Assembly (NCBI GenBank): GCA_017792425.1
Contig: CP051233.1
Span: forward strand, 709,457-773,456
Source: Thalassovita sp.
GTDB taxonomy: Bacteria > Pseudomonadota > Alphaproteobacteria > Rhodobacterales > Rhodobacteraceae
Direction of reading: 5' to 3'
DNA: 64,000 nucleotides
The translations under genes were made by a program, and so were the position numbers. The notes under the pieces are model-generated. The model was given only the letters and a program-made list of their open reading frames with translations. It searched no databases and was not told the DNA's origin. Positions 9,026 to 18,384 of this stretch are shown here, piece by piece. Numbering within the stretch: the first letter of the stretch is position 1; each line of letters opens with the position of its first letter.

Positions 9026-9633
9026 TCGAAACCTTTGGCTGGTGGCCGGGCCGGGGCGTTCCGGCGGCTGATCTGCACCTGGACCGGCTGGGGCGCAGTG
9101 CGGCTGCGTTCGGCTTCGGCTTTGACCGGGATGCGCTGGCGGGGCGGATTGCCGACATCAAAGGGGACGCACCGCTGCGCTGCCGCCTGACGCTGGGCCG
9201 CGCGGGGGATGCAGGTCTGACCGTGGTGCCGTTGCCCCCCTCGGCGGCGGAATGGACCGCCATCATCGCGCCGGACCTGCTGGACCCGCACGACCCGTGG
9301 CTGCGGCACAAGACCTCTAACCGCGCGCTTTACGACCAGACACGCGCTGAAATGCCCGCCGGGGTGGACGAGGCGATCTTTTTCAACACCGATGGCCACC
9401 TGTGCGAGGGCACGATCACCACCCTGTTCGTCACGCTGGCGGATGGCCGCAGGGTGACCCCGGCGTTGTCCTGCGGGCTGCTGCCCGGCGTCTATCGCCA
9501 GCAGGAACTGGCCGCCGGACGCGCCAAGGAGGCGCTGATCACCCGCGCCGAGCTGTCCCGCGCCCGCAGCGTGACCGCCGCGAACGCCCTGCGCGGCGAA
9601 ATCCGGCTGCACCTAATGCCGCAACCGGGCTGA
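8983..9633 (+). CDS. pabC: Class IV aminotransferase, probable aminodeoxychorismate lyase
   Basis: A 216-residue fold-type IV PLP enzyme. The PLP lysine is in RHKTSNRALYD, and the family segment HLCEGTITTLFV follows. Placed directly on pabB, it most likely splits aminodeoxychorismate into p-aminobenzoate and pyruvate. The start is ATG 8983, inside the end of pabB, because it has a near-perfect AGGAGG just upstream. It is shorter than E. coli PabC (about 269 residues), mainly at the N-terminus. A D-amino-acid or branched-chain aminotransferase activity cannot be excluded by sequence alone; the context favours the lyase. Confidence 0.85.
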   Translation: MESPLRGTGEQFRLIETFGWWPGRGVPAADLHLDRLGRSAAAFGFGFDRDALAGRIADIKGDAPLRCRLTLGRAGDAGLTVVPLPPSAAEWTAIIAPDLLDPHDPWLRHKTSNRALYDQTRAEMPAGVDEAIFFNTDGHLCEGTITTLFVTLADGRRVTPALSCGLLPGVYRQQELAAGRAKEALITRAELSRARSVTAANALRGEIRLHLMPQPG

Positions 9634-9681
9634 AAATCCGCGCCCATTCGGGCACAGATGCGGGGAAATAGGTCGCGTCCC

Positions 9682-9710
9682 TTGACTTTCGCGGCCCTGC
9701 AATGTGTATC
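9682..9710 (+). promoter_or_regulatory. Sigma70-type promoter of aspS
   Basis: TTGACT, a 17-bp spacer and TGTATC lie 42 bases before the aspS start. The predicted leader is about 35 nt. Confidence 0.6.
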
Positions 9711-9751
9711 GGCCCAGACCGTATTTTTCCGCCCGTGAAAGGGAGCTTATC

Positions 9752-11533
9752 ATGCACGCATACCGCAGCCACACCTGCGCCGATCTGAACAAGGACAATG
9801 TGGGCCAGACCGTCCGCCTGTCGGGCTGGGTTCACCGGGTGCGCGACCACGGCGGCATCCTGTTTATCGACCTGCGCGACCACTATGGCGTGACGCAGGT
9901 GCTGTGCGACCCGGACTCGGCCGCGTTCGCCGACGTGGAAAAGGTGCGCAGCGAATGGTGCATCTGCATCGACGGAGAGGTGAAGGCCCGCGACGCGTCG
10001 CTGGTGAACCCCAAGCTGCCGACCGGCGAAGTCGAGGTGTTCGTCCGCGACATCGAGGTGCTGGGCGCGGCCAAGGAACTGCCGCTGATGGTGTTCGGTG
10101 ACCAGGAATATCCCGAGGAAACCCGCCTGCGCTATCGCTATCTGGACCTGCGCCGCGAGGCGATGCAGCACAACATGACCCTGCGGTCCGACGTGGTGGC
10201 CTCGATGCGCCGCCGGATGTGGGACAACGGGTTCCGCGAATTCCAGACCCCGATCATCACCGCGTCCAGCCCCGAGGGCGCGCGCGACTTCCTGGTGCCG
10301 TCGCGCCTGCATCCGGGCAAGTTCTATGCCCTGCCGCAGGCCCCGCAGCAGTTCAAGCAGCTGATCATGATGTCGGGCTTTGACAAGTATTTCCAGATCG
10401 CGCCCTGCTTCCGCGACGAAGACCCGCGCGCCGACCGTTCGCCCACCGATTTCTACCAGCTGGACATGGAAATGTCCTTTGTCACCCAGCAGGACGTGTT
10501 CGACACGATCAGCCCGGTGATCGCCGGTGTGTTTCAGGAATTCGGCGGTGGCCGCACGGTGGACGCGCCCGGCGAATGGCCGCAGATTTCCTATAAGGAC
10601 GCGGCGCTGTGGTACGGCACCGACAAGCCCGACCTGCGCAACCCGATCAAGATGCAGGTGGTCAGCGAACATTTCGCCGGTTCCGGTTTCGCGATCTTCG
10701 CCAAGCTGCTGGAACAGGACGGCACCGAAATCCGCGCCATCCCCGCACCGACGGGCGGCAGCCGCAAATTCTGCGACCGCATGAACGCCTTCGCCCAGAA
10801 AGAGGGCCTGCCGGGCATGGGCTATATCTTCTGGCGCGACGGGGCAGACGGCATGGAAGCCGCCGGCCCGCTGGCCAAGAACATCGGCCCGGAACGCACC
10901 GAGGCGATCCGTCAGCAGCTGGGCCTGGGCGTCGGCGACGCGGCGTTCTTCCTTGGTGGCAAACCCAAGTCGTTCGAAAAGGTCGCCGGCAAGGCCCGCG
11001 ACGTGATCGGCGCGGACCTGGGCCTGACCGAAACCGACCGCTTCGCGTTCGCCTGGATCGTCGATTTCCCGATCTACGAAAAGGACGAGGAAACCGGCGA
11101 GATCGATTTCGAGCACAACCCGTTCTCGATGCCGCAGGGCGGTCTGGACGCGCTGAACGGCGATCCGCTGGCGGTGCGCGGCTTCCAGTACGACCTGGCG
11201 TGCAACGGCTATGAACTAGTCAGCGGCGCGATCCGCAACCACAAGCCCGAAGTCATGCTGAAGGCGTTCGAAATCGCAGGCTATGACGAGGCCGAGGTGA
11301 AAAGCCGTTTCGGCGCGCTGTACCAGGCGTTCCAGTACGGCGCCCCGCCGCACGGCGGCTGTGCCGCCGGGATCGACCGGATCGTGATGCTGCTGGCCGA
11401 CACCGCCAACATCCGCGAGGTCATCATGTTCCCGATGAACCAGCGCGCCGAGGATCTGATGATGAACGCCCCCAGCGACCCCAGCAGCGAACAACTGATG
11501 GAACTGTCGCTGCGCGTGATTCCGCAGGACTGA
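9752..11533 (+). CDS. aspS: Aspartyl-tRNA synthetase
   Basis: A 593-residue class II synthetase that charges tRNA with aspartate. The N-terminal OB-fold anticodon domain (about 1-110; LSGWVHRVRDHGGILFIDLRD), the motif-2 region FRDEDPRADR, the bacterial insertion domain (about 290-410) and motif 3 (GGCAAGIDRIVMLL) are all present in order. ATG 9752 has GGGAGC upstream and begins the family N-terminus; an earlier ATG in frame adds 16 unrelated residues. The length fits the bacterial type. Whether it also charges tRNA-Asn (non-discriminating form) cannot be read from this window. A terminator follows. Confidence 0.97.
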   Translation: MHAYRSHTCADLNKDNVGQTVRLSGWVHRVRDHGGILFIDLRDHYGVTQVLCDPDSAAFADVEKVRSEWCICIDGEVKARDASLVNPKLPTGEVEVFVRDIEVLGAAKELPLMVFGDQEYPEETRLRYRYLDLRREAMQHNMTLRSDVVASMRRRMWDNGFREFQTPIITASSPEGARDFLVPSRLHPGKFYALPQAPQQFKQLIMMSGFDKYFQIAPCFRDEDPRADRSPTDFYQLDMEMSFVTQQDVFDTISPVIAGVFQEFGGGRTVDAPGEWPQISYKDAALWYGTDKPDLRNPIKMQVVSEHFAGSGFAIFAKLLEQDGTEIRAIPAPTGGSRKFCDRMNAFAQKEGLPGMGYIFWRDGADGMEAAGPLAKNIGPERTEAIRQQLGLGVGDAAFFLGGKPKSFEKVAGKARDVIGADLGLTETDRFAFAWIVDFPIYEKDEETGEIDFEHNPFSMPQGGLDALNGDPLAVRGFQYDLACNGYELVSGAIRNHKPEVMLKAFEIAGYDEAEVKSRFGALYQAFQYGAPPHGGCAAGIDRIVMLLADTANIREVIMFPMNQRAEDLMMNAPSDPSSEQLMELSLRVIPQD

Positions 11534-11556
11534 AGCCTTCCGAAATGATTCCGAAG

Positions 11557-11582
11557 CGCCCGGACCCTGTTCCGGGCGTTTT
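11557..11582 (+). terminator. Intrinsic terminator of aspS
   Basis: Stem CGCCCGGA / TCCGGGCG with loop CCCTGT, followed by TTTTC. Confidence 0.88.
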
Positions 11583-11685
11583 CGATTCCGGCGGAAATTT
11601 GCCGTGGGCCGATCATTCCTGCGTGAAAGGGGGACGGAAATTACGGCAAACCCCGTAATATGGGGCAAACACGACGGAGCGGCTC

Positions 11686-13077
11686 ATGGCTTTCGATCCC
11701 ATCACGGCGGAAATCCGTTTCGGCACCGGGTTGTCGCCCTTGGTCGCGCCGCCCGGTTCGGTTGCAGCGATGCTGGATGCGCTGACCGGCCCGGACATGA
11801 TTGCGGCGCGGTTTCCGATCCCCAGCTACGAAGAGTTCCGCACCCATATCGTAGCGGTTCAGCGTACCGGCAAAGCGTTTCGTGACGACAAGACCGGCCC
11901 GGATGCGGCGGCCCTGCGCAAGGCTTATGACCGCGCGAAACAGGCGGCCCGGCGGGATCAGTCGCGCTGGATGATGCAGGTTCTGGCGCGGCGCAGCCAT
12001 ACCGCTGACGGGTTCCGCGAACGGCTGGCCGCCTTCTGGGGGGACCACTTCACCGTGCGCGGCAAGGGCGCGGCGATGCGACGGGCGGGCGCCGTGCATG
12101 TCGAAAGCTATGTCCGCCCCCATGTGGCCGGGCGGTTTGCCGACCTGCTGATCGCGGCGGCGACCAGTCCGGTGATGGTGAACTATCTGGATCAACAATT
12201 CTCGGTCGGGCCGAACGCCCCGGCACGGGCCCGGATGCCTGCCACCCGTGGGTTGAACGAAAACCTGGCGCGCGAGGTGCTGGAACTGCACACGCTGGGT
12301 GTGGACGGCCCCTATTCACAGGACGATGTGCGCCAGTTGGCGGAACTGCTGACCGGGCTGGCGATCGGTCCCGGCGGCGTGCCGGAATTCCGCGATGACT
12401 GGGCTGAACCGGGGGCGGAAACGGTGCTGGGGCGCAGCTATGGCGGTGGCGCGGCGGCGCTGGCGGATATTCAGGCCGCACTGTCCGATCTGGTAGTGCA
12501 CCCGGCAACCGCGCGGCACCTGTCGTGGAAACTGGCGGTGCATTTCATCGCGGATGACCCGGACCCGTCGCTGGTACAGGCCATGCAGGATGCGTGGCTG
12601 GCCACCGGGGGAGATCTGCTGCCGGTCTATCGCGCGATGCTGGATCATCCCGCCGCCTGGGCGCCCGAGCGGCGCAACGTGAAGCCGCCGTTCGATTTCT
12701 TCTCTTCCGCGCTGCGGGCGTTGGCGGTGGACCCCGAGCCGATCCGGGGCAAGCCGAATGACGTCGAACAACGCATCCGCAAGCTGTTCCTGATCCCGTT
12801 GACCCGGATGGGGCAACGTTGGGACGAACCCGGCGGTCCCGATGGCTGGCCCGAAGAGGACGAGGCCTGGATCACCCCGCAGGGGTTGGCGGCCCGTCTG
12901 GAATGGGCGTTGCAGGTGCCCCGCGTGCTGACGGACCTGCCCGACCCGCGTGAATTCGCCCTTCAGGCGCTGGGGCCTGCCGCGCCAGAAACCGTCCGTT
13001 TTGCCGCCCGCGCCGCCGAAAGCCGCCACGAGGGGATCGCGCTGGTGCTGATCTCTCCGGCGTTTCAGCGCCGCTGA
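11686..13077 (+). CDS. DUF1800 family protein
   Basis: A 463-residue protein of the DUF1800 family, seen in FWGDHFTVRGKG (about 117-128), a NENLAREVLELHTLG stretch (about 190-204) and the C-terminal LALVLISPAFQRR type ending. The function is unknown. Family members are nearly always paired with a DUF1501 gene, as here. No clear signal peptide is seen on this copy. DUF1501 starts 15 bases after its stop, with a strong ribosome site, so the two form an operon. The family is confident; the role is not established. Confidence 0.88.
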   Translation: MAFDPITAEIRFGTGLSPLVAPPGSVAAMLDALTGPDMIAARFPIPSYEEFRTHIVAVQRTGKAFRDDKTGPDAAALRKAYDRAKQAARRDQSRWMMQVLARRSHTADGFRERLAAFWGDHFTVRGKGAAMRRAGAVHVESYVRPHVAGRFADLLIAAATSPVMVNYLDQQFSVGPNAPARARMPATRGLNENLAREVLELHTLGVDGPYSQDDVRQLAELLTGLAIGPGGVPEFRDDWAEPGAETVLGRSYGGGAAALADIQAALSDLVVHPATARHLSWKLAVHFIADDPDPSLVQAMQDAWLATGGDLLPVYRAMLDHPAAWAPERRNVKPPFDFFSSALRALAVDPEPIRGKPNDVEQRIRKLFLIPLTRMGQRWDEPGGPDGWPEEDEAWITPQGLAARLEWALQVPRVLTDLPDPREFALQALGPAAPETVRFAARAAESRHEGIALVLISPAFQRR

Positions 13078-13091
13078 CAAGGAGCCGACAG

Positions 13092-14330
13092 ATGACGCAT
13101 GCCCCATGGACACGCCGCAAGTTGCTGACCCGGTCGCTGGCGCTGGGATGTTCCGCCGCCGCCAGCCCGCTGATCACCCCGGTCACGCTGGCGGCTGCGC
13201 CGTGGGATAACCGGCTGGTGGTGATCATCCTGCGCGGTGCCATGGACGGGCTGGACGTGGTGCAGCCTTACGGCGACGCCGACTATGTCCGCGCCCGCCC
13301 GACCCTGAAGGGCGGCGAGGCCGGCGGTGCGCAGGATCTGGACGGGTTCTATGCCCTGCATCCGGCGCTGGCGCCGCTGATGCCGATGTGGCGGGCAGAA
13401 GAGCTGGGGTTTGTCCACGCGGTGTCCACGCCCTACCGTGACAAGCGCAGTCATTTCGACGGCCAAGACCTGCTGGAGGCGGGCACGCCGGATCTTGGCC
13501 CCGCCACCGGGCGCGATGGCTGGCTGAACCGGATGCTGCAGACCGTGCCGGGCCTGCGGCCGGACCTGGCCTATGCGATCGGACATGAAAACATGCTGAT
13601 CCTGTCGGGCGCCGCCCCGGCGGCGAATTGGTCGCCGGACGTGCGGCTGGACCTCAGCCCACAGGGGCGGCGGCTGGCGGAAATGGTGCTGCATGACGAT
13701 CCTGCCCTTGCCAGCGCCTTCATGGAGGCGGCGATGCTGCTGGAATCCGATGACGGCGGCATGATGGCCGAACCGATGGCGCGTGACGGCATGGCCGAGA
13801 TGCAGGACATGCAGGGCCTGAAGAAAGCCGGTACAGGCGGTATCCGGCAGGTCGCCCGCTTCGCCGGGGAAAAGCTGCGGGCCGACAGCCGGATCGCGGC
13901 GTTTTCCATCGGCGGCTGGGATACTCACCAAGGTCAGAAGGCGGCGCTGCCGCGCGCGCTGGCGCAACTGTCGGACGCGCTGCTGGTGCTGCAGGCCACG
14001 CTGGGTGACACCTGGGGCAAGACCGCCGTGCTGGCGATGACGGAATTCGGCCGGACCCTGCGCGAAAACGGGACCAAGGGCACCGACCACGGCACCGGCA
14101 GCGCGATGCTGGTGGCGGGCGGCGCGGTGCGCGGCGGGCGGGTCTATGGCGATTGGCCGGGTCTGGGGCAGGGCGATCTGTACAAGGGGCGCGACTTGAT
14201 GCCCACCCGCGATGTGCGCGCCTACGCGGCCTGGGCGATGCGCGGGCTGTTCGGGCTGGATGCCGGGGTTCTGGAACACGCCATATTTCCGGGCATGGAA
14301 ATGGGGCCGCGCCCCGGCCTGATCCTTTAG
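13092..14330 (+). CDS. DUF1501 family protein with Tat-like signal
   Basis: A 412-residue protein beginning with a twin-arginine-type export signal (TRRKLLTRS followed by a small-residue hydrophobic segment to about residue 35). The DUF1501 core follows: VVIILRGAMDGLDVVQPYGD, SHFDGQDLLEAG, GGWDTHQGQ, TEFGRTLREN and the GTDHGTGSAMLV motif. The fold resembles alkaline-phosphatase-like metalloenzymes (inference from the THQG and DHGTG motifs). It is expected to be folded in the cytoplasm and exported to the periplasm. A ribosome site AAGGAG precedes ATG 13092. Its partner is the DUF1800 protein upstream. Confidence 0.88.
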   Translation: MTHAPWTRRKLLTRSLALGCSAAASPLITPVTLAAAPWDNRLVVIILRGAMDGLDVVQPYGDADYVRARPTLKGGEAGGAQDLDGFYALHPALAPLMPMWRAEELGFVHAVSTPYRDKRSHFDGQDLLEAGTPDLGPATGRDGWLNRMLQTVPGLRPDLAYAIGHENMLILSGAAPAANWSPDVRLDLSPQGRRLAEMVLHDDPALASAFMEAAMLLESDDGGMMAEPMARDGMAEMQDMQGLKKAGTGGIRQVARFAGEKLRADSRIAAFSIGGWDTHQGQKAALPRALAQLSDALLVLQATLGDTWGKTAVLAMTEFGRTLRENGTKGTDHGTGSAMLVAGGAVRGGRVYGDWPGLGQGDLYKGRDLMPTRDVRAYAAWAMRGLFGLDAGVLEHAIFPGMEMGPRPGLIL

Positions 14331-14389
14331 GGGTTTTGCCCGGCGCGGCACTGTCCTAATCTGCCCCGGATCAGGCAGGGAGAGCAGCC

Positions 14390-15106
14390 ATGAAGGATAC
14401 GCGAACGCTGGGGGAACCGGTTGGCGATTGGACCCCGCCGCGCGCCCCGGACTGGCAAGTGCTGGACGGCGCACACGCCCGGTTGGAAAAGCTGGAGCCA
14501 GATGCCCATGCCGCCCGCCTGTTCCCGGCTTACGAAGGGCATGACTGGGTCTGGGATTACCTGCCCTACGGCCCGTTCAGTTCCGCCGCGCAGTATCATC
14601 GCTGGATGCGTGATGCCGTTGCCGGGGCGGACCCGTATTTCTTTGCCGTCTACGACAAGGCCGCCCGCACCTATGGCGGTGTCGGCAGTTATCTGCGGAT
14701 CACCCCGCAGGCGGGCTCGATAGAGCTGGGGCACCTGAATTTTGCCCCCTGCCTGCAACACAGCCGCGCCGCGACCGAGGCGTTTTTCCTGACCATGCAA
14801 TGGGCCTTTGACGCTGGCTATCGCCGCTTCGAGTGGAAATGCGACGCGCTGAACCTGCCGTCGCGCCGGGCGGCGCAGCGGCTGGGGCTAAGCTACGAGG
14901 GCGTGTTCCGGCAGGCTGCGGTGGTGAAGGGGCGCAACCGCGACACCGCGTGGTTCGCCGCCATCGACACGGATTGGCCCGCGCTGCAAGAGGCCTTCAC
15001 GGTCTGGCTGTCGGACGCGAACTTCTCCGCTGACGGCAAACAACGCGAAAGCCTGTCCGATCTGACCCGGCTGGTGCTGGTGCAGCGCGATCCGGTTCTG
15101 GGTTAG
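14390..15106 (+). CDS. GNAT N-acetyltransferase (RimJ/RimL type)
   Basis: A 238-residue protein with the layout of ribosomal-protein-type acetyltransferases: an N-terminal ARLEKLEPDAHAARLF, a core strand YGGVGSYLRI, the CoA-region helix TEAFFLTMQWAFD, then KCDALNLPSRRAAQRLGLSY and YEGVFRQAAVVKGRNRDTAWF. Such enzymes transfer acetyl from acetyl-CoA to an amino group on a protein or small molecule; the substrate here is unknown. The start ATG 14390 has GGGAGAG upstream. Its stop overlaps the stop of the receiver gene on the other strand by 3-4 bases. Confidence 0.88.
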   Translation: MKDTRTLGEPVGDWTPPRAPDWQVLDGAHARLEKLEPDAHAARLFPAYEGHDWVWDYLPYGPFSSAAQYHRWMRDAVAGADPYFFAVYDKAARTYGGVGSYLRITPQAGSIELGHLNFAPCLQHSRAATEAFFLTMQWAFDAGYRRFEWKCDALNLPSRRAAQRLGLSYEGVFRQAAVVKGRNRDTAWFAAIDTDWPALQEAFTVWLSDANFSADGKQRESLSDLTRLVLVQRDPVLG

Positions 15107-15819
15107 ACTGCCGCCGCACCCGCCAGCCGTTCGCGCATCAACCCGGCCAGACGCGCCACGTCGGACCGGCAGGACCGGCCCTGCATCCGCGCAATGGTCA
15201 GCGCCTCGCCCGCCGTCACCAGCGGCGCGTCGGCGGCGCTGCGGGCGATGCCGGTGACGAATTGCGCAACGTAATCCAGTATCCTGCCCTCCGACCCGCC
15301 CCTCAGAAGATCCGCCGCATGGGCCAGGTCGTCGTGATAGGCCAGCGCGTCGGGATAGACCACCTCGTCGTTCACGGCGCGCGGTCCCATCGGGCGCTGG
15401 CCTTCGGGCAGGCAGGACAGGATCAATTCCTGGAACTGGGCCAGCGACTGCACCGGCTTGGGCAGGAACCCGTCTGCCCCCGCCGCCTGGCAGATGTCAT
15501 GGGCCAGATCGTCGCCGCTGCTGCCCAGGATCACCGGTAGGCGTGGATTACCTGCCGCCGCTGCCCGGATCAGGTCGGCCCCGTCGCCGTCCGGCAGGCC
15601 CAGGTCCACGATCAGCACGGTCGGGCGGTAGACCTGCAAGTGCCGCTCAGCCGCCGCCAGGCTGTCTGCCCGCCGGATACGCGCCCCGGACCGCACGCAC
15701 AGCATCCGCAGCGCCTCGCAGGCGAATCGGCTGTCCTCGACCACCAGGATCGTCACCCCCAGCAGCGGGCGCGCCGGGGTCGGGAAGCGGTTGAACTGGA
15801 ACGGTTCGCGGTCATCCAT
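15103..15819 (-). CDS. Response-regulator receiver protein with unknown C-terminal domain
   Basis: A 238-residue protein. Residues about 20-140 form a CheY-like receiver: acidic pair VVEDSRF, phospho-acceptor Asp in LIVDLGLPDGDG, SS in LGSSGDD, and Lys in LPKPVQ. The rest (about 150-238) has no recognised DNA-binding or enzymatic domain and is helical. AGGAGG stands eight bases before ATG 15819, which decides this start over an ATG 11 codons earlier. No histidine kinase is adjacent, so it is an orphan. Output is probably protein-protein, which is inference. Confidence 0.85.
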   Translation of the reverse strand: MDDREPFQFNRFPTPARPLLGVTILVVEDSRFACEALRMLCVRSGARIRRADSLAAAERHLQVYRPTVLIVDLGLPDGDGADLIRAAAAGNPRLPVILGSSGDDLAHDICQAAGADGFLPKPVQSLAQFQELILSCLPEGQRPMGPRAVNDEVVYPDALAYHDDLAHAADLLRGGSEGRILDYVAQFVTGIARSAADAPLVTAGEALTIARMQGRSCRSDVARLAGLMRERLAGAAAV

Positions 15820-15971
15820 TCGGGAATCCTCCTGCTGCGTGTCGCGACTCACCTTGACGCAAGGATGGTGAATCCCACGTTAACGCTGCGCCGGTTGCGT
15901 CCCCCTGACGCTTGCGCGACGCGCGCCCGCCCGCCATAACACCGGGAACCAGAGACTCAGAGGAGACCCCC

Positions 15972-16375
<404 letters not shown>

Positions 16376-16376
<1 letters not shown>

Positions 16377-16651
16377 TGTCCATCACCTCGGCCATCGTCC
16401 TGTTCGCGGTGATCTGGTTCATGACCTTCCTGATCGTGATCCCGATCCGCCTGCAGACGCAGGGCGACGTGGACAAGATCGTACCGGGGACCCAGGCCGG
16501 GGCCCCGGAACATCACCACCTGAAGAAAAAGGCGATCATCACCACGATCGTCAGCGTGATCCTGTGGATCATCATCGCCGGGATCATCCTGTCGGGCTGG
16601 ATCACCGTGCGCGATCTGGACTGGTTCAACCGGATGGGGCCGCAGGGGTAG
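16376..16651 (+). CDS. DUF1467 family membrane protein
   Basis: A 91-residue protein with two predicted membrane helices (about 5-25 and 55-77) joined by a polar loop carrying QTQGDVD and a His-rich EHHHLKKKA. The family DUF1467 is usually found directly after methylmalonyl-CoA epimerase in Rhodobacteraceae, and here the start codon overlaps the epimerase stop. The function is unknown. The loop histidines could bind metal, but this is speculation. Confidence 0.85.
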
Positions 16652-16690
16652 GGCCTTAGACGTCTGGAACAGACCGCAAGAAACACCAAG

Positions 16691-16712
16691 CCCGGTAGTA
16701 ATGCCGGGTTTT
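16691..16712 (+). terminator. Probable terminator of mce-DUF1467
   Basis: A short stem CCCGG / CCGGG (plus a T-G pair) is followed by TTTTCGTTTT, 40 bases past the DUF1467 stop. Confidence 0.6.
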
Positions 16713-16823
16713 CGTTTTGAGTTTGATTGTGCTTTCGTCTTGTAAAACAACCGATGATTTATAAATCAGAATCAGAGACCCCTAGGGTCCTGTGGGCCTG
16801 TTTCCCGCATTGGGGTGTGAAAC

Positions 16824-17033
16824 TTGGTAGATTTCTTTGGGCTTATCGTGGGAGTCGCCGCTTTTGCGGCGCTGGTCTATTTCGGCCTGTGGATCTGTAT
16901 CTTGCTACCGGCCGAAATGGCAAGAAAACGCAACCGCAACGCAACCATATGGGTGCTGGTATCGTTGGTTTGCGATCCCCTTATAGCGATCCTTTTGCTG
17001 TGGGTCTTGGGGCATGCTCCGCCCCGCGCCTAG
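16824..17033 (+). CDS. Small two-helix membrane protein, TTG start
   Basis: A 69-residue frame with two hydrophobic stretches (about 5-28 and 42-63) flanking a basic turn, PAEMARKRNRNATIW. That turn, then a Pro in the second helix (CDPLIAILLL), is the pattern of a common small alphaproteobacterial membrane protein of unknown function. A stop lies two codons before the TTG at 16824, so the TTG is the first possible start; a weak GGGGTG precedes it. The residue pattern, rather than the start signal, supports this gene. It is convergent with the EI24 gene. Confidence 0.55.
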   Translation: MVDFFGLIVGVAAFAALVYFGLWICILLPAEMARKRNRNATIWVLVSLVCDPLIAILLLWVLGHAPPRA

Positions 17034-17053
17034 GGAAACGTTTGCGCAGCGGC

Positions 17054-17767
17054 TTACCGGCGTCCGCCCGTCACCCCGTGGAAGATATGGGTAAAGGTCG
17101 CGGCGCCCAGGATCGGGATCACCAGGTTCACCAGCGGCAGGGTCAGGGGCATGGCCATCAGGGTGCCGGCCAGCCAGATCTTGCCCCGGTGTTTCTTGCG
17201 CAGGTCTTTGGCGCCCACACGCCCGACGCGGCGGATGGCGGCGAGGGTGAAATACTCCATCCCCAGCAGGAACCCGTTCAGCCCCCAGAAGATGAACAGC
17301 GAAAACGGAGTCAGCACCGGGATCAGGTACAAAAACAGTGCCACCGTGTTGGCCCCGATCAGCAGCCCCATGAAATTCACCGTGTCCTTCACCGAGTCCC
17401 AGAACGGCACCTTGGGCGCGGGGGGCAGGTGGGGATAGTGCTTGTCCTCGACAGCCTGCGCGACCTCGTCCAGGAACATCGAGGTGATGGCCGACGCCAC
17501 CGGGATCATCAGGAACACCGACAGGATCATCATCAGCAGCAGGCTGGACCAGCCCAGCAGGTCGTCCAGCCATGTCACCTCGCCGATCAGGGGCAGGGTG
17601 GCGGTGTCGCCGGTCAGCGCCTGCAGCAGCCACAGGAAGCCGGCGTAGACCGCCACCAGCAGGGCCAGTGTCAGGCCGACGCCCAGGAACAGCACGCGGC
17701 GAAAGCGGCGGTCTCCGGTTTGGCCCAATGCCTTGAAGAACGCGCCGAAGATCATTCCGATTGCCAT
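17054..17767 (-). CDS. EI24 domain-containing membrane protein (CysZ-like)
   Basis: A 237-residue integral membrane protein of the EI24/CysZ type. Hydrophobic segments lie at about 25-48, 70-95, 130-165 and 200-222, with the family stretches MFLDEVAQAVE and FWGLNGFLLGMEYF. CysZ imports sulfate, but alphaproteobacterial members are more distant and their substrate is unproven. It starts at ATG 17767, inside the last 16 bases of the nitroreductase gene (ATG 17755 is an alternative), so it is probably translated from the same message. Confidence 0.82.
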   Translation of the reverse strand: MAIGMIFGAFFKALGQTGDRRFRRVLFLGVGLTLALLVAVYAGFLWLLQALTGDTATLPLIGEVTWLDDLLGWSSLLLMMILSVFLMIPVASAITSMFLDEVAQAVEDKHYPHLPPAPKVPFWDSVKDTVNFMGLLIGANTVALFLYLIPVLTPFSLFIFWGLNGFLLGMEYFTLAAIRRVGRVGAKDLRKKHRGKIWLAGTLMAMPLTLPLVNLVIPILGAATFTHIFHGVTGGRR

Positions 17768-18330
17768 GTCACCACCGTGTCCATGTCCGGGCGAGGGCGT
17801 TCCGGCGGGGCGGATGTTTCGGTACCGATATGGATCAGCCCGGCGATGCGTTCGTTCGCGGCCAGCCCCAGCCCCTGTTGGGCAAAGGCGCGGTCATGGG
17901 CGGCCCAGCCGGACAGCCAGTTCGCCCCCCAGCCTGCGGCCAGCGCGGCGTTCAACAGCGACAGGCAGACCGCCCCGGCGGAATAGGTCTGCTCGATCGG
18001 GGGCACCTTGTCGCTGTCCTTCTGGATTTCCACCACGGCCACGGCCAGGTGGCCGGTGTCGTATTGCAGCGCGTCCTTGGCGGCCTTGTCGGGGTCCAGA
18101 CCGGCGGCTTCGGCGCGGGCGCGGGCCAGCGCCCCCAGCCGCAGCAGCGCCGCGCGTTCCAGCACGATCAGCCGCCACGGTTCCAACTTGCCGTGGTCCG
18201 GCGTGCGCAGGGCGGCGGTCAGGATCGGCATCAGTTCAGTGCGTGAAGGTACGGGGGTGGTCAGCGTCTTTTGCGGGCGCGACCGGCGCGTCAGCAGGAA
18301 ATCCAGCGCGGCCTGATTACGTTCGGGCAT
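17752..18330 (-). CDS. Nitroreductase family protein
   Basis: A 192-residue flavoenzyme of the nitroreductase superfamily, closest in layout to the small YdjA group. The N-terminal RRSRPQKTL is the FMN-contact Arg-Ser motif. RTPDHGKLEPWRLIVLE is the conserved PDHG-W segment, and GWGANWLSGWA and GLIHIGTE are near the end. YdjA-like enzymes use FMN and NAD(P)H; the physiological substrate is unknown. The gene overlaps the EI24 gene downstream. Confidence 0.9.
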   Translation of the reverse strand: MPERNQAALDFLLTRRSRPQKTLTTPVPSRTELMPILTAALRTPDHGKLEPWRLIVLERAALLRLGALARARAEAAGLDPDKAAKDALQYDTGHLAVAVVEIQKDSDKVPPIEQTYSAGAVCLSLLNAALAAGWGANWLSGWAAHDRAFAQQGLGLAANERIAGLIHIGTETSAPPERPRPDMDTVVTWQSE

Positions 18331-18384
18331 GATGGGGCCTTTGTCTGTTCGTCCCGGTCTATGTCGGGGCTGCGGGGCGCGGGG

